Shown here piece after piece: positions 8,398-17,207 of a stretch of DNA of 64,000 nt. The stretch is taken from the NCBI GenBank assembly GCA_045587545.1, contig JAZNCN010000026.1:1-64000 (forward strand). Reading direction: 5' to 3'. Source of the stretch: Caccoplasma_A sp045587545 (lineage in GTDB: Bacteria; Bacteroidota; Bacteroidia; Bacteroidales; G3-4614). The notes beneath the pieces were generated by a model. The model saw only the letters and a list, made by a program, of their open reading frames with translations. It was not told where the DNA came from and did no database searches. How positions within the stretch are numbered: the stretch's first letter is position 1; every line of letters starts with the position of its first letter. The position numbers and the translations under genes were made by a program.

Positions 8398-9618
8398 ATG
8401 AAGAGAACAATTTTACGAATAACTTTATTACTTGCTTTACCCCTAATGGTACTAAGCAGTTGTATAAAAGATGAACTACCAAACGTTGATGCAGATATTT
8501 TGGATATAGAGTTGGACAAAGATGTAATTATCAGTAAAAAGATAGAGAATGACCGTATAACAGTATTTATAACTCCTAATTCATATGGAGATCGCACAAA
8601 TATAAAACCTACATATATATTATCAAAAGGGTCAAGAATCATAAGAGGAGATGATAACTACGATTACTCTTCGGCTCATGAAATAGAGGTTATCTCGGAA
8701 GACGGCAATTGGAGAAAAGTTCACGAAGTAAGAATTATGGATATGGCTTTCCCCACAGAATACTATTTTGAAAACTGGGTAGAAAACAGGAACACAAGTG
8801 GTGTTTATGAGGACTGTTACGAAAGATTAATGGGCGAAAACGGGAATACATCAGATTTATATATTTGGGCATCAGGGAATTTAGGATATCGTATTACAGG
8901 GAAAGGACCTAATCCTTCAGACTATCCTACATATAAGACTTTATCGCAAGGCGATGCACACAATGGCTCATATGCAGCAGTATTAGAGACTCGTTATGTT
9001 GGAGCTATAGGTCAAGGTTCACCTTTGGCTGCAGGAAACTTATTTATCGGAGAATTTTCCGGGAAAGGAATCAATATAATGAAGCAGCAAATGAAGGCAA
9101 CTCGTTTTGGTATGCCATTCAATAAAAAGCCTAAATCATTAAAAGTATGGTTTAAATATAAGAGTGGAGGGGTTATTAGTATCTACAACGAAAACGGGGA
9201 TATTATAGGCACCAGAACAACAGACAATGACAATAGTGATAACAAGCAAAATACAGGAAGCAAAGATTATGCTGCCATATATGCTGTTATGTTTGATAAT
9301 GTAAAAGCAAAAGAGTTATATAATGGCAAAAATTATTTAGATGGCTCTACAATATTATCAAGCCCTGCAGAAGTTGGAAGGGCAATCCTTACTGATGATG
9401 ATAAGTACGGCACACCGACAAACGAAGAAGGCTATCCTAATGAATATGTATATAAAGAACTTCCATTTACATACCCGTCTTCTATTGATGAAAGCAGATT
9501 GAAAAATTATGAATACAGCATTGCTATTGTATTCTCATCAAGTTACTATGGTGCTGAATTCCAAGGAGCCGTAGGAAGTAAACTTTGGATTGATGATGTA
9601 ATATTGGAATGTGAATAA
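8398..9618 (+). CDS. PCMD-domain surface lipoprotein
   Basis: A 406-residue lipoprotein with signal peptide and Cys22 (VLSSC). Residues about 30-120 form an N-terminal Ig-like/DUF region of the sort that precedes PCMD in Bacteroides proteins; from about 125 the sequence YYFENWVE and later WASGN, GSYAAVLET and the closing KLWIDDVILE match the 'putative carbohydrate metabolism domain' (PCMD, PF13201). This fold resembles carbohydrate-binding jelly rolls and members are thought to sit on the cell surface. It is followed 24 bases later by an outer-membrane barrel gene, suggesting the two work at the outer membrane together. Ligand unknown. Confidence 0.78.
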   Translation: MKRTILRITLLLALPLMVLSSCIKDELPNVDADILDIELDKDVIISKKIENDRITVFITPNSYGDRTNIKPTYILSKGSRIIRGDDNYDYSSAHEIEVISEDGNWRKVHEVRIMDMAFPTEYYFENWVENRNTSGVYEDCYERLMGENGNTSDLYIWASGNLGYRITGKGPNPSDYPTYKTLSQGDAHNGSYAAVLETRYVGAIGQGSPLAAGNLFIGEFSGKGINIMKQQMKATRFGMPFNKKPKSLKVWFKYKSGGVISIYNENGDIIGTRTTDNDNSDNKQNTGSKDYAAIYAVMFDNVKAKELYNGKNYLDGSTILSSPAEVGRAILTDDDKYGTPTNEEGYPNEYVYKELPFTYPSSIDESRLKNYEYSIAIVFSSSYYGAEFQGAVGSKLWIDDVILECE

Positions 9619-9642
9619 TTGCTATAAATAAGATAAAGAAAT

Positions 9643-10416
9643 ATGAAAAAGATATATATAATATTTGCAATAATAGTATCAAGTTTAGCAATACAAGATA
9701 GTTTTGCTGCAAAAGTAAGAGTCAGAGAAGGTCTAAGAGAAAATAAGACTGAAGATAGATTTGTATTTGCCGCAAAAGCAGGATTTAATCTTGGAGGAAC
9801 AGCACCGATGGGTTTGCCGGCAGAGATTAGAGCTATAAATTCATTTAAACCAACATTCTCTTTTTCTATTGCAGGAACTGCACAATATAACATAACTAAA
9901 AAATGGGGGTTGCAATCCGGTGTAAAGTTTGATATAAAGGGAATGGAAACCGATGCAAATGTAAAAAACTACCAATTGGTTGTAAGCATGGACGGTTCTA
10001 CAATAAAAGGAGTATTTACAGGCGATGTAACTACAAAAGTTCATAACAGCTACATAACAATCCCTGTTTTAGCAGTATATGATATATCTCCTCGCTGGGA
10101 CTTAAAATTTGGAGGATATGTCTCATTTATGGTTGATGGAGAGTTTTCAGGTACTGCAACAAACGGATATATGAGAGATGGCTCTCCAATTGGAGATCGC
10201 GTAGATGGAGTTGATGCCACATACGATTTCACTGATGATATGCGCAAAGTAGATGCCGGTGTTCAAGTAGGTGTGGATTTTATACCATACAAACACCTGT
10301 TGATTTCAGGCGACCTAACATGGGGTTGCGTTCCTCTGTTTGGGAAAGACTTTACCGCAATGAGTTTTAATATGTTCAATGTCTATTTCAACATAGGCTT
10401 TGGATACGTATTTTAA
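9643..10416 (+). CDS. Outer-membrane beta-barrel protein (PorT/OmpW-like)
   Basis: 257 residues with a cleavable signal peptide (cleavage probably after SFAA, about residue 23). The mature part has the alternating strand pattern of small porin-family barrels: AAKAGFNLGG, YNITKKWGLQSGVKF, RWDLKFGGYVSF, and a last strand ending in FNIGFGYVF with a terminal phenylalanine, the expected beta-barrel assembly signal. It is the second gene after the PCMD lipoprotein and is followed by metA 28 bases later. Specific function is not known. Confidence 0.8.
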   Translation: MKKIYIIFAIIVSSLAIQDSFAAKVRVREGLRENKTEDRFVFAAKAGFNLGGTAPMGLPAEIRAINSFKPTFSFSIAGTAQYNITKKWGLQSGVKFDIKGMETDANVKNYQLVVSMDGSTIKGVFTGDVTTKVHNSYITIPVLAVYDISPRWDLKFGGYVSFMVDGEFSGTATNGYMRDGSPIGDRVDGVDATYDFTDDMRKVDAGVQVGVDFIPYKHLLISGDLTWGCVPLFGKDFTAMSFNMFNVYFNIGFGYVF

Positions 10417-10444
10417 TTAAAATACAAATAATAGATAGGATATT

Positions 10445-11362
10445 ATGCCCTTAACCATTCCGGCAAACCTCCCGGCTGTTGACCTCTTAAAAAAAGAGAA
10501 CATATTTGTTATGGATTCTCAACGTGCGTCATCTCAAGATATACGCCCGCTGAAACTCGTAATCCTTAACTTAATGCCATTAAAAATAACAACAGAAACG
10601 GATCTTATCCGTCTATTGTCAAACTCTCCATTACAGATAGAGATTGACTTTATGAAAATTGCCGGACATATATCAAAAAATACCCCCATAGAACATATGG
10701 AGGCATTTTACAAGGATTTCTCATCGATGAAAGAGGATACCTACGATGGAATGATAGTAACAGGAGCTCCTGTTGAACACCTCGATTTTTGTGATGTATC
10801 ATATTGGGACGAATTAACAACAATATTCAAATGGGCAAGAACCCACGTTACATCAACCATGTACATCTGTTGGGCAGCACAAGCAGCACTCAACTACTTC
10901 TACAACATTCCCAAATACTCTTTACCACAAAAGAGATTTGGAGTATTTCTTCACTCGATATACAATAAACAGAACCCTATTTTTAGAGGGTTTGACGATG
11001 AATTTTATGCTCCTCATAGTCGCCACTCTGAAATTAGGCGTGAAGATGTAGAGGAAGTTCCTGATATAGAGATATTATCAGAGAGCAAAGAGGCAGGATT
11101 ATATATGTTAATGGCTCGTGGAGGACGTGAAATATTTATTACAGGACACTCAGAATATTCTCCCAATACCCTCAAAGATGAATATTTCAGAGACAAAAAC
11201 AAAGGTTTGGAGATACAAATTCCCCTAAACTATTTTCCTAACGACGATACTACAAAAGAGCCTCAAGTAAAATGGCGTGCACATGCAAACTTGCTCTTCT
11301 CTAATTGGTTGAACTATTTTGTATATCAGGAAACTCCATACGATATAAAATCAATAAAATAG
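10445..11362 (+). CDS. metA: Homoserine O-acyltransferase MetA, predicted acetyl-CoA user
   Basis: Activates homoserine for methionine synthesis. The 305-residue protein aligns by eye with E. coli MetA throughout: catalytic Cys142 in YICWAAQAA, and the His235/Glu237 pair in TGHSEYS, all at the E. coli numbering. Position 111, which decides acyl-donor choice in this family, is Glu (GAPVEHLDF) rather than the Gly of succinyl-CoA enzymes, so O-acetylhomoserine is the predicted product even though such genes are usually annotated as succinyltransferases. It sits 7 bases before the U32 gene, with which it is probably cotranscribed. Confidence 0.93.
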   Translation: MPLTIPANLPAVDLLKKENIFVMDSQRASSQDIRPLKLVILNLMPLKITTETDLIRLLSNSPLQIEIDFMKIAGHISKNTPIEHMEAFYKDFSSMKEDTYDGMIVTGAPVEHLDFCDVSYWDELTTIFKWARTHVTSTMYICWAAQAALNYFYNIPKYSLPQKRFGVFLHSIYNKQNPIFRGFDDEFYAPHSRHSEIRREDVEEVPDIEILSESKEAGLYMLMARGGREIFITGHSEYSPNTLKDEYFRDKNKGLEIQIPLNYFPNDDTTKEPQVKWRAHANLLFSNWLNYFVYQETPYDIKSIK

Positions 11363-11369
11363 AATTATT

Positions 11370-13181
11370 ATGGCGCGGAGTATTGAGTTATTATCACCTG
11401 CGCGAGATGTGCCGACAGCACGAGAAGCTATACTTCACGGAGCTGATGCCGTATATATTGGTGCTCCCAAATATAGTGCAAGAGCAGCTGCAGGCAATAG
11501 CATAGAAGATATTGCATCATTAGTGGAATTTGCTCATATATATGGAGTAAAAATATATGTTGCTCTAAATACAATAATATATGAAGAGGAGATTCCTGAA
11601 GTTGAATCATTGATAAAATCGCTATACGATATAGGAGTTGATGCTCTAATTGTTCAGGACATGGGCATTCTTAAAATGAATATACCACCCATTCAACTTC
11701 ACGCAAGTACACAATGCCATAATACAACTATTGAACAAGTTAATTTTTTGCAAAAATCAGGTTTTTCACAAGTGGTGCTTGCAAGAGAACTTAACATTGA
11801 CGAGATAAGTGATATATGCAAAAAGACAGATGTTCCGATAGAGGTTTTTGTTCATGGTGCTTTGTGCGTAAGTTATAGTGGTAGGTGCTACCTAAGTTGC
11901 ACCCTTAATGGACGCAGTGCAAACAGAGGAGAATGTGCTCAAAGTTGCAGAATGTCATACAATTTAGAAGATGCGAACGGTAATATCTTGGTAAAAGAGA
12001 AACATCTTTTATCTCTAAAAGATATGAACAGGAGCAAAAGCATTGAAGAACTTTTAGATGCAGGAGTAACATCTCTAAAAATAGAAGGCAGACTCAAAGA
12101 TATTGAATATGTAAAAAACATAACTGCCTATTACAGAAGAATATTAGATGAAATATTTTCTCAAAGAATTGAATACAAAGCATCATCTTCCGGCAGAGTA
12201 AAACTAAATTTCACTCCAAATCCATATAAAAGTTTCAATAGAGGATTTACACAATATTATACGAATAAAGAGATAAACAATATATCATCAATAGATACCC
12301 CAAAATCTAAAGGGGAGAAGATTGGAATTGTTAAGAATGTTTGTCAAAATTATATTGAAATTGAATCTTTTTCAGAGTTACATAATGGAGACGGATTATG
12401 CTTTACATCATCTGACGGGAAATTTGCAGGATTTGGGCTAAACAGAGTAGATGGTTCAAAACTATATCCATCACAAATGCCGGATATAAAAAAAGGAGAT
12501 ATTATATACCGCAATCACGATATTAAGTTTGAAAAACTATTATCTTCACCAACAGCCGAACGTAAAATACCTGTTCATATAACTCTATCGTACTGCAAAA
12601 ATACTTTGACACTACAAATTGTTGACGACAAAGGAAATGTTGTAAAAACAGAGAAGAATAAAATTGCTTTGGAAAAAGCGAAAACCGAACAAGATGAAAA
12701 TCAAAAGAGACAACTCTCTAAATTAGGAAATACTCCATTTGTAACAGAGAGTGTAGATTGTTCAAATATTAAAGAGCTCTTTGTTCCGTCGTCGCTACTT
12801 GCAGATATGAGAAGAAATGCGGTAGAAAAATTGATACAAAAAAGAATCGCTACCTATAAGAGACCTATAAAAGATAACGATACAAAACCTCAATATCATA
12901 CTAAAGATGTAACTTTTGAGACAAATATATCAAATTCAAAGTCTTTTGAATTTTATAAAGAGCGAGGCGTAGATAAAATAGCTAATGCGTATGAGATGAA
13001 AGAGGTCAAAGACGCAACTCTTATGACAACACTTCATTGCATACGTCGCACTTTTGGCAAATGTCTGAAAACCAAAGAAGGAAATGAATGGAAAGAGCCT
13101 TTATATTTAGTTTCAGGGAAAAACAGATTACAACTAAATTTCAATTGCAAAGAGTGTAAAATGACTATAAAAAAAGCATAA
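11370..13181 (+). CDS. Peptidase U32 family protein (RlhA/YdcP-like)
   Basis: A 603-residue U32 protein. The N-terminal 300 residues contain the family signature with its cysteines, HGALCVSYSGRCYLS and GECAQSCR, plus KIEGRLKDIEYV; in RlhA, the E. coli relative, this region supports hydroxylation of 23S rRNA C2501, and in other relatives prephenate-dependent hydroxylation. The C-terminal half contains the beta-barrel region of longer members (about 310-420) and ends with a cysteine pair in NCKECKM. It has no signal peptide, so a cytoplasmic RNA-modification role is more plausible than proteolysis. Which RNA is modified cannot be decided here. Confidence 0.85.
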   Translation: MARSIELLSPARDVPTAREAILHGADAVYIGAPKYSARAAAGNSIEDIASLVEFAHIYGVKIYVALNTIIYEEEIPEVESLIKSLYDIGVDALIVQDMGILKMNIPPIQLHASTQCHNTTIEQVNFLQKSGFSQVVLARELNIDEISDICKKTDVPIEVFVHGALCVSYSGRCYLSCTLNGRSANRGECAQSCRMSYNLEDANGNILVKEKHLLSLKDMNRSKSIEELLDAGVTSLKIEGRLKDIEYVKNITAYYRRILDEIFSQRIEYKASSSGRVKLNFTPNPYKSFNRGFTQYYTNKEINNISSIDTPKSKGEKIGIVKNVCQNYIEIESFSELHNGDGLCFTSSDGKFAGFGLNRVDGSKLYPSQMPDIKKGDIIYRNHDIKFEKLLSSPTAERKIPVHITLSYCKNTLTLQIVDDKGNVVKTEKNKIALEKAKTEQDENQKRQLSKLGNTPFVTESVDCSNIKELFVPSSLLADMRRNAVEKLIQKRIATYKRPIKDNDTKPQYHTKDVTFETNISNSKSFEFYKERGVDKIANAYEMKEVKDATLMTTLHCIRRTFGKCLKTKEGNEWKEPLYLVSGKNRLQLNFNCKECKMTIKKA

Positions 13182-13226
13182 CTTAACGTCCAAATAATAA
13201 TTGAGTTATAATGTTTATAACTTTAT

Positions 13227-13268
13227 TTGAAAATATACAATATAGTAGAGATAAATTTGCTAAATTTG
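13227..13268 (+). promoter_or_regulatory. Promoter region of the purH-mre operon
   Basis: Two TAAATTTG boxes lie 9 bases apart (13252-13259 and 13261-13268). TTG at 13227-13229 is 22 bases before the first, longer than ideal. Either box gives a start so close to the TTG at 13273 that the ATG at 13291 is the better purH start. Confidence 0.45.
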
Positions 13269-13290
13269 TATTTTGAAATACCATACTATT

Positions 13291-14814
13291 ATGACAGAAG
13301 CAAAAAAGATAAAAACAGCATTAGTATCCGTATTCTACAAAGACGGATTAGACGAGATTATAAAGAAGTTAGACGCAGAAGGTGTTAAGTTTATATCTAC
13401 AGGAGGAACTCAAAAATTTATTGAGTCTTTAGGTATTGAATGTACACCGGTTGAGCAATTAACAACATATCCCTCTATCTTTGGAGGAAGAGTGAAGACT
13501 CTTCACCCTGCAATATTCGGAGGTATTTTGTGCCGTCGTTCATTAGAACAAGATATGCAACAAGCACAACAATACGGAATAGAGGAGATAGACCTTGTTA
13601 TTGTTGACTTATACCCATTTGAGGAGACTGTTGCTTCAGGTGCAAGCGATGCAGATATTATTGAAAAAATAGATATAGGTGGAATTTCACTTATCAGAGG
13701 TGCTGCTAAAAACTATAACGATGTTGTTATTGTTGCTTCAAAAGCACAATATGCTCCTTTGATGGATATGCTAAATCGTAATGGAGCTGCTTCTTCTTTA
13801 GAAGAACGTAGATGGTTTGCCAAAGAGGCATTTGCAGTATCTTCTTCATACGATTCAGCAATTTTCAACTACTTTGATGCTGGACAAAATTCAGCATTCC
13901 GCGCAGCAGCCGACAATGCAAAATCGTTGCGTTATGGAGAAAATCCTCACCAAAAAGGTGCGTTCTTCGGTAATTTTGATGAAATGTTTGAACAATTGCA
14001 CGGAAAAGAGATTTCATATAACAATCTATTAGATATAGATGCTGCAGTATCGTTAATATCGGAGTTTGATGAAACTACATTTGCTATCCTTAAACACAAC
14101 AATGCTTGCGGGTTAGCATCACGTTCAACTTTATTAGAGGCATGGAAATGCGCACTTGCCGGCGATCCTGTATCAGCTTTTGGAGGAGTATTAATTGCCA
14201 ATGCCGAAGTTGATGCCGCAACAGCAGAAGAGGTAAATAAACTATTCTTTGAAATAATAATTGCGCCTTCATATACTGCTGAGGCATTGGAGATATTAAA
14301 ACAAAAGAAAAACCGTATAATACTTATACAAAAGAGAGGTATTGATGCAAAAATACAATACCGTTCATTGTTAAACGGAGTATTGATGCAAGAGCGTGAC
14401 CTTAAAATTGAAACACCAGAAGAGTTGAAACAGGTAACCGATAAAGCTGTAACCACTGAAGAGGTTGAAGATTTATTGTTTGCGAACAAGATAGTAAAAC
14501 ATAGCAAATCAAATGCTATTGTATTAGCAAAAGGCAAACAACTATATGCAAGCGGAGTAGGACAAACATCTCGTGTTGACTCATTACGCCATGCAATAGA
14601 AAAAGCAAAATCATTTGGTTTTGATTTGAATGGTTCGGTTATGGCTTCTGACGCATTCTTCCCATTTGCAGATTGTGTTGAGATAGCTCACGCAGAGGGG
14701 ATTGATAGCGTTATTCAACCCGGAGGCTCTGTTCGTGATAACGAAACAATAGAGTACTGCAACAACAATGGAGTAGCAATGGTATTTACAGGTGTAAGAC
14801 ACTTTAAACACTAA
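13291..14814 (+). CDS. purH: Bifunctional AICAR formyltransferase / IMP cyclohydrolase
   Basis: Catalyses the last two steps of purine synthesis: formylation of AICAR using 10-formyl-THF, then ring closure to IMP. About 507 residues from the ATG at 13291 (an in-frame TTG at 13273 is rejected because it lies at or next to the predicted transcription start). The N-terminal MGS-like cyclohydrolase domain shows STGGT and GGRVKTLHP; the formyltransferase domain begins near SLRYGENPHQ and contains ILKHNNACG and the C-terminal IQPGGSVRD. It is the first gene of the run into mreB, whose ATG follows the purH stop by three bases, linking nucleotide and cell-wall growth genes in one transcript. Confidence 0.95.
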   Translation: MTEAKKIKTALVSVFYKDGLDEIIKKLDAEGVKFISTGGTQKFIESLGIECTPVEQLTTYPSIFGGRVKTLHPAIFGGILCRRSLEQDMQQAQQYGIEEIDLVIVDLYPFEETVASGASDADIIEKIDIGGISLIRGAAKNYNDVVIVASKAQYAPLMDMLNRNGAASSLEERRWFAKEAFAVSSSYDSAIFNYFDAGQNSAFRAAADNAKSLRYGENPHQKGAFFGNFDEMFEQLHGKEISYNNLLDIDAAVSLISEFDETTFAILKHNNACGLASRSTLLEAWKCALAGDPVSAFGGVLIANAEVDAATAEEVNKLFFEIIIAPSYTAEALEILKQKKNRIILIQKRGIDAKIQYRSLLNGVLMQERDLKIETPEELKQVTDKAVTTEEVEDLLFANKIVKHSKSNAIVLAKGKQLYASGVGQTSRVDSLRHAIEKAKSFGFDLNGSVMASDAFFPFADCVEIAHAEGIDSVIQPGGSVRDNETIEYCNNNGVAMVFTGVRHFKH

Positions 14815-14817
14815 AAA

Positions 14818-15837
14818 ATGGGACTATTTTCTTTTACACAAGAGTTAGCTATTGACTTAGGAACAGCTAATACTATCATAATAAAAAACGGCAAGGTAAT
14901 TGTTGACGAACCATCAGTGGTTGCGTTAGACAAACGTACCGATAAACTTATTGCTGTTGGAGAGGTTGCCCGTCAAATGCACGGAAAAACACACCCCAAC
15001 ATCACAACAATACGTCCATTACGCGATGGTGTTATCGCTGACTTTTATGCAGCAGAGCAGATGATTCGCGGAATGATTAAAAAAGTTGACTCTCACAGAC
15101 ATTGGTTTGCTCCATCACTACGTATGGTGGTATGTATTCCCTCCGGTAGTACCGAGGTTGAAATTCGTGCCGTACGCGACTCTGCCGAGCATGCTGGTGG
15201 ACGTGACGTATATATGATATACGAGCCTATGGCTGCTGCAATAGGTATTGGTTTAGATGTTGAAGCTCCACAAGGAAACATGATTGTTGATATAGGTGGT
15301 GGAACAACAGAGATTGCCGTAATATCTTTAGGAGGAATAGTTTCAAACAAATCAATTCGTATAGCCGGCGACGACCTTACTTCTGACATTCAAGAGTATA
15401 TGAGTCGTCAACACAATGTGCGAGTTGGAGAGCGAACTGCAGAAGAGATAAAAATAAATGTAGGGTCTGTTTTGACAGAATTAGATAATCCGCCAGAAGA
15501 TTATATAGTTCACGGTCCTAACAGAATGACAGCTCTTCCAATGGAAGTACCTGTAAACTATCAGGAAATTGCCCACTGCCTTGAAAAATCAATATCTAAA
15601 ATTGAGGCAGCTGTTTTGAGCGCATTGGAACAAACTCCCCCTGAATTATATGCCGATATAGTTCGTAACGGCGTTTATTTAGCAGGAGGTGGTGCCTTGC
15701 TGAGAGGTTTAGACAAACGATTGACCGATAAAATTGGAATACCTTTCCATATAGCAGAAGATCCTTTACACTCTGTTGCAAAAGGAACAGGTATCGCTTT
15801 GAAGAATATTGACCGTTTCAACTTCTTAATGCGATAA
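14818..15837 (+). CDS. mreB: Rod-shape determining protein MreB
   Basis: Bacterial actin that forms membrane-bound filaments and guides the elongation machinery. At 339 residues it has the family length. The ATP-binding motifs are clear: phosphate-1 DLGTANTII (14-22), phosphate-2 DIGGGTTEIAVISLGG, and the adenosine motif LAGGGALLRGLD near the C-terminus. The N-terminal MGLFSFTQELAIDLG is the usual MreB opening. It is followed by mreC after 18 bases, then mreD, mrdA and rodA, all in one direction. Confidence 0.98.
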   Translation: MGLFSFTQELAIDLGTANTIIIKNGKVIVDEPSVVALDKRTDKLIAVGEVARQMHGKTHPNITTIRPLRDGVIADFYAAEQMIRGMIKKVDSHRHWFAPSLRMVVCIPSGSTEVEIRAVRDSAEHAGGRDVYMIYEPMAAAIGIGLDVEAPQGNMIVDIGGGTTEIAVISLGGIVSNKSIRIAGDDLTSDIQEYMSRQHNVRVGERTAEEIKINVGSVLTELDNPPEDYIVHGPNRMTALPMEVPVNYQEIAHCLEKSISKIEAAVLSALEQTPPELYADIVRNGVYLAGGGALLRGLDKRLTDKIGIPFHIAEDPLHSVAKGTGIALKNIDRFNFLMR

Positions 15838-15855
15838 AAACTCTTAATTTGCGAT

Positions 15856-16698
15856 ATGCGCAGGTTGATTGAATTTATAATAGCACATAGCAGTATATTC
15901 GTTTTCGTAATTTATATTACAATCTCGATTATACTGTTGTTGTGTTTTAATCCCTATCAACAGAGTATATATTTTACCTCTGCAAATAGTATAGCTGGCA
16001 AATATTATTCAATGGTTAATAATATTACCGGTTACGTGGGATTACGTCAAATAAATAACGAACTGCAATACAACAATGCAGTATTACAAGTTGAAAATGC
16101 CAAATTACGCAATGAGTTACAACAAATAAAAGCTTCATTGCAAAAAGAGGAAAATATACAAGGAGGATTAACCCCCCAACATATATACGGGACAGCTCAA
16201 GTTGTAAATGCAACAACCTCTAACTCACACAATTATGCAACCATAAACAGAGGAGCAAAAGATGGAATTAAAGAGGGAATGGGAATTGTTAACCGTTCAG
16301 GGCTTGTAGGCATAGTCAGTTCAGTATCTGATAATTATGCATTAATAATAACAATACTCAATCCTAAGCTAAGAATTAGTTGCAAACTAAAAAAGAGCGG
16401 ATATTTTGGTTCTCTTGTATGGGACGGATTATCTCCTGAATATGCACGATTAGAAGAGTTACCTCGCCATGTGGAGTTCAATATTGGAGATTCAATTGTA
16501 ACGAGTGGGTACTCTTCGGTTTTTCCTGAAGGTATAATGATAGGAACAGTTCAAGAGTATTCAAAAGAGAAAAACGACAACTTTTATGCTTTAAAAGTTA
16601 AACTTTCAACTGACTATTTCAGACTTGGCGATGTTGCAATTATAGACAATCCTCAACGCGAAGAGAAGGACTCTTTGGAGAGTATAGATAAGAAATGA
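15856..16698 (+). CDS. mreC: Rod-shape determining protein MreC
   Basis: Periplasmic scaffold of the elongasome that contacts PBP2. 280 residues: a short cytoplasmic start, one membrane helix at about 12-32, a coiled coil at about 65-105 (NNELQYNNAVLQVENAKLRN region), then the paired beta-barrel domains with the typical NRSGLVGIVSSVS and GDSIVTSGYSSVFPEGI motifs. It overlaps the mreD start by four bases, indicating translational coupling. Confidence 0.95.
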   Translation: MRRLIEFIIAHSSIFVFVIYITISIILLLCFNPYQQSIYFTSANSIAGKYYSMVNNITGYVGLRQINNELQYNNAVLQVENAKLRNELQQIKASLQKEENIQGGLTPQHIYGTAQVVNATTSNSHNYATINRGAKDGIKEGMGIVNRSGLVGIVSSVSDNYALIITILNPKLRISCKLKKSGYFGSLVWDGLSPEYARLEELPRHVEFNIGDSIVTSGYSSVFPEGIMIGTVQEYSKEKNDNFYALKVKLSTDYFRLGDVAIIDNPQREEKDSLESIDKK

Positions 16699-17207
16699 AA
16701 AGAACATCGGTTACATATTACCTGATTCTTGCAGTAGTATTGATACTTTTACAAGTAACAATACTAAGTAACATAACTCTTTGGGGTTGTGCTACACCAT
16801 TTTTGTTTATATATTTAATAATGAAACTCCCCGTATCATTGTCTCCAAACAAGACAATGACTATTGCGTTTATTATGGGACTTATTATTGATATATTCTT
16901 TTCAACTCCGGGAGTATATTCTCTTTCATCGGTAGTAACTGCATTTATGCGAAGACCTTACATAACTTTGGTGCTACAACATGAAGATGATTACGGGACA
17001 ATGTATCCGTCAATACGCTCATTAGGAACAGCCCCATTTTCGGTTTACGCATTAATAACATCACTTACATTTTCAGCAACCATATTTATTGTTCAATCAT
17101 TCTCTCTCTACAACCCTCTATCTCTTGTATTGAAGGTAATAACCAGCACACTCTTTACCTTTATAACAGTAATGGCTGCAGAGTTTATATTTAAGGAGAA
17201 GAGATGA
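16695..17207 (+). CDS. mreD: Rod-shape determining protein MreD
   Basis: Small integral membrane protein of the elongasome. 170 residues with about five hydrophobic helices and almost no soluble part; the segment TIAFIMGLIIDIFFSTPGVYS corresponds to the conserved MreD core. Assignment rests on hydrophobicity, length and position between mreC (overlap of 4 bases) and mrdA (overlap of 4 bases). Confidence 0.9.
   Translation: MKRTSVTYYLILAVVLILLQVTILSNITLWGCATPFLFIYLIMKLPVSLSPNKTMTIAFIMGLIIDIFFSTPGVYSLSSVVTAFMRRPYITLVLQHEDDYGTMYPSIRSLGTAPFSVYALITSLTFSATIFIVQSFSLYNPLSLVLKVITSTLFTFITVMAAEFIFKEKR

Noticed and set aside
10417..10444. Possible SAM-type riboswitch or leader upstream of metA
   Set aside because: Only 28 bases separate metA from the barrel gene; no structured leader is possible.
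13947..14537. Minus-strand frame of 196 codons inside purH
   Set aside because: Antisense to a clearly conserved PurH region, without signals of its own.
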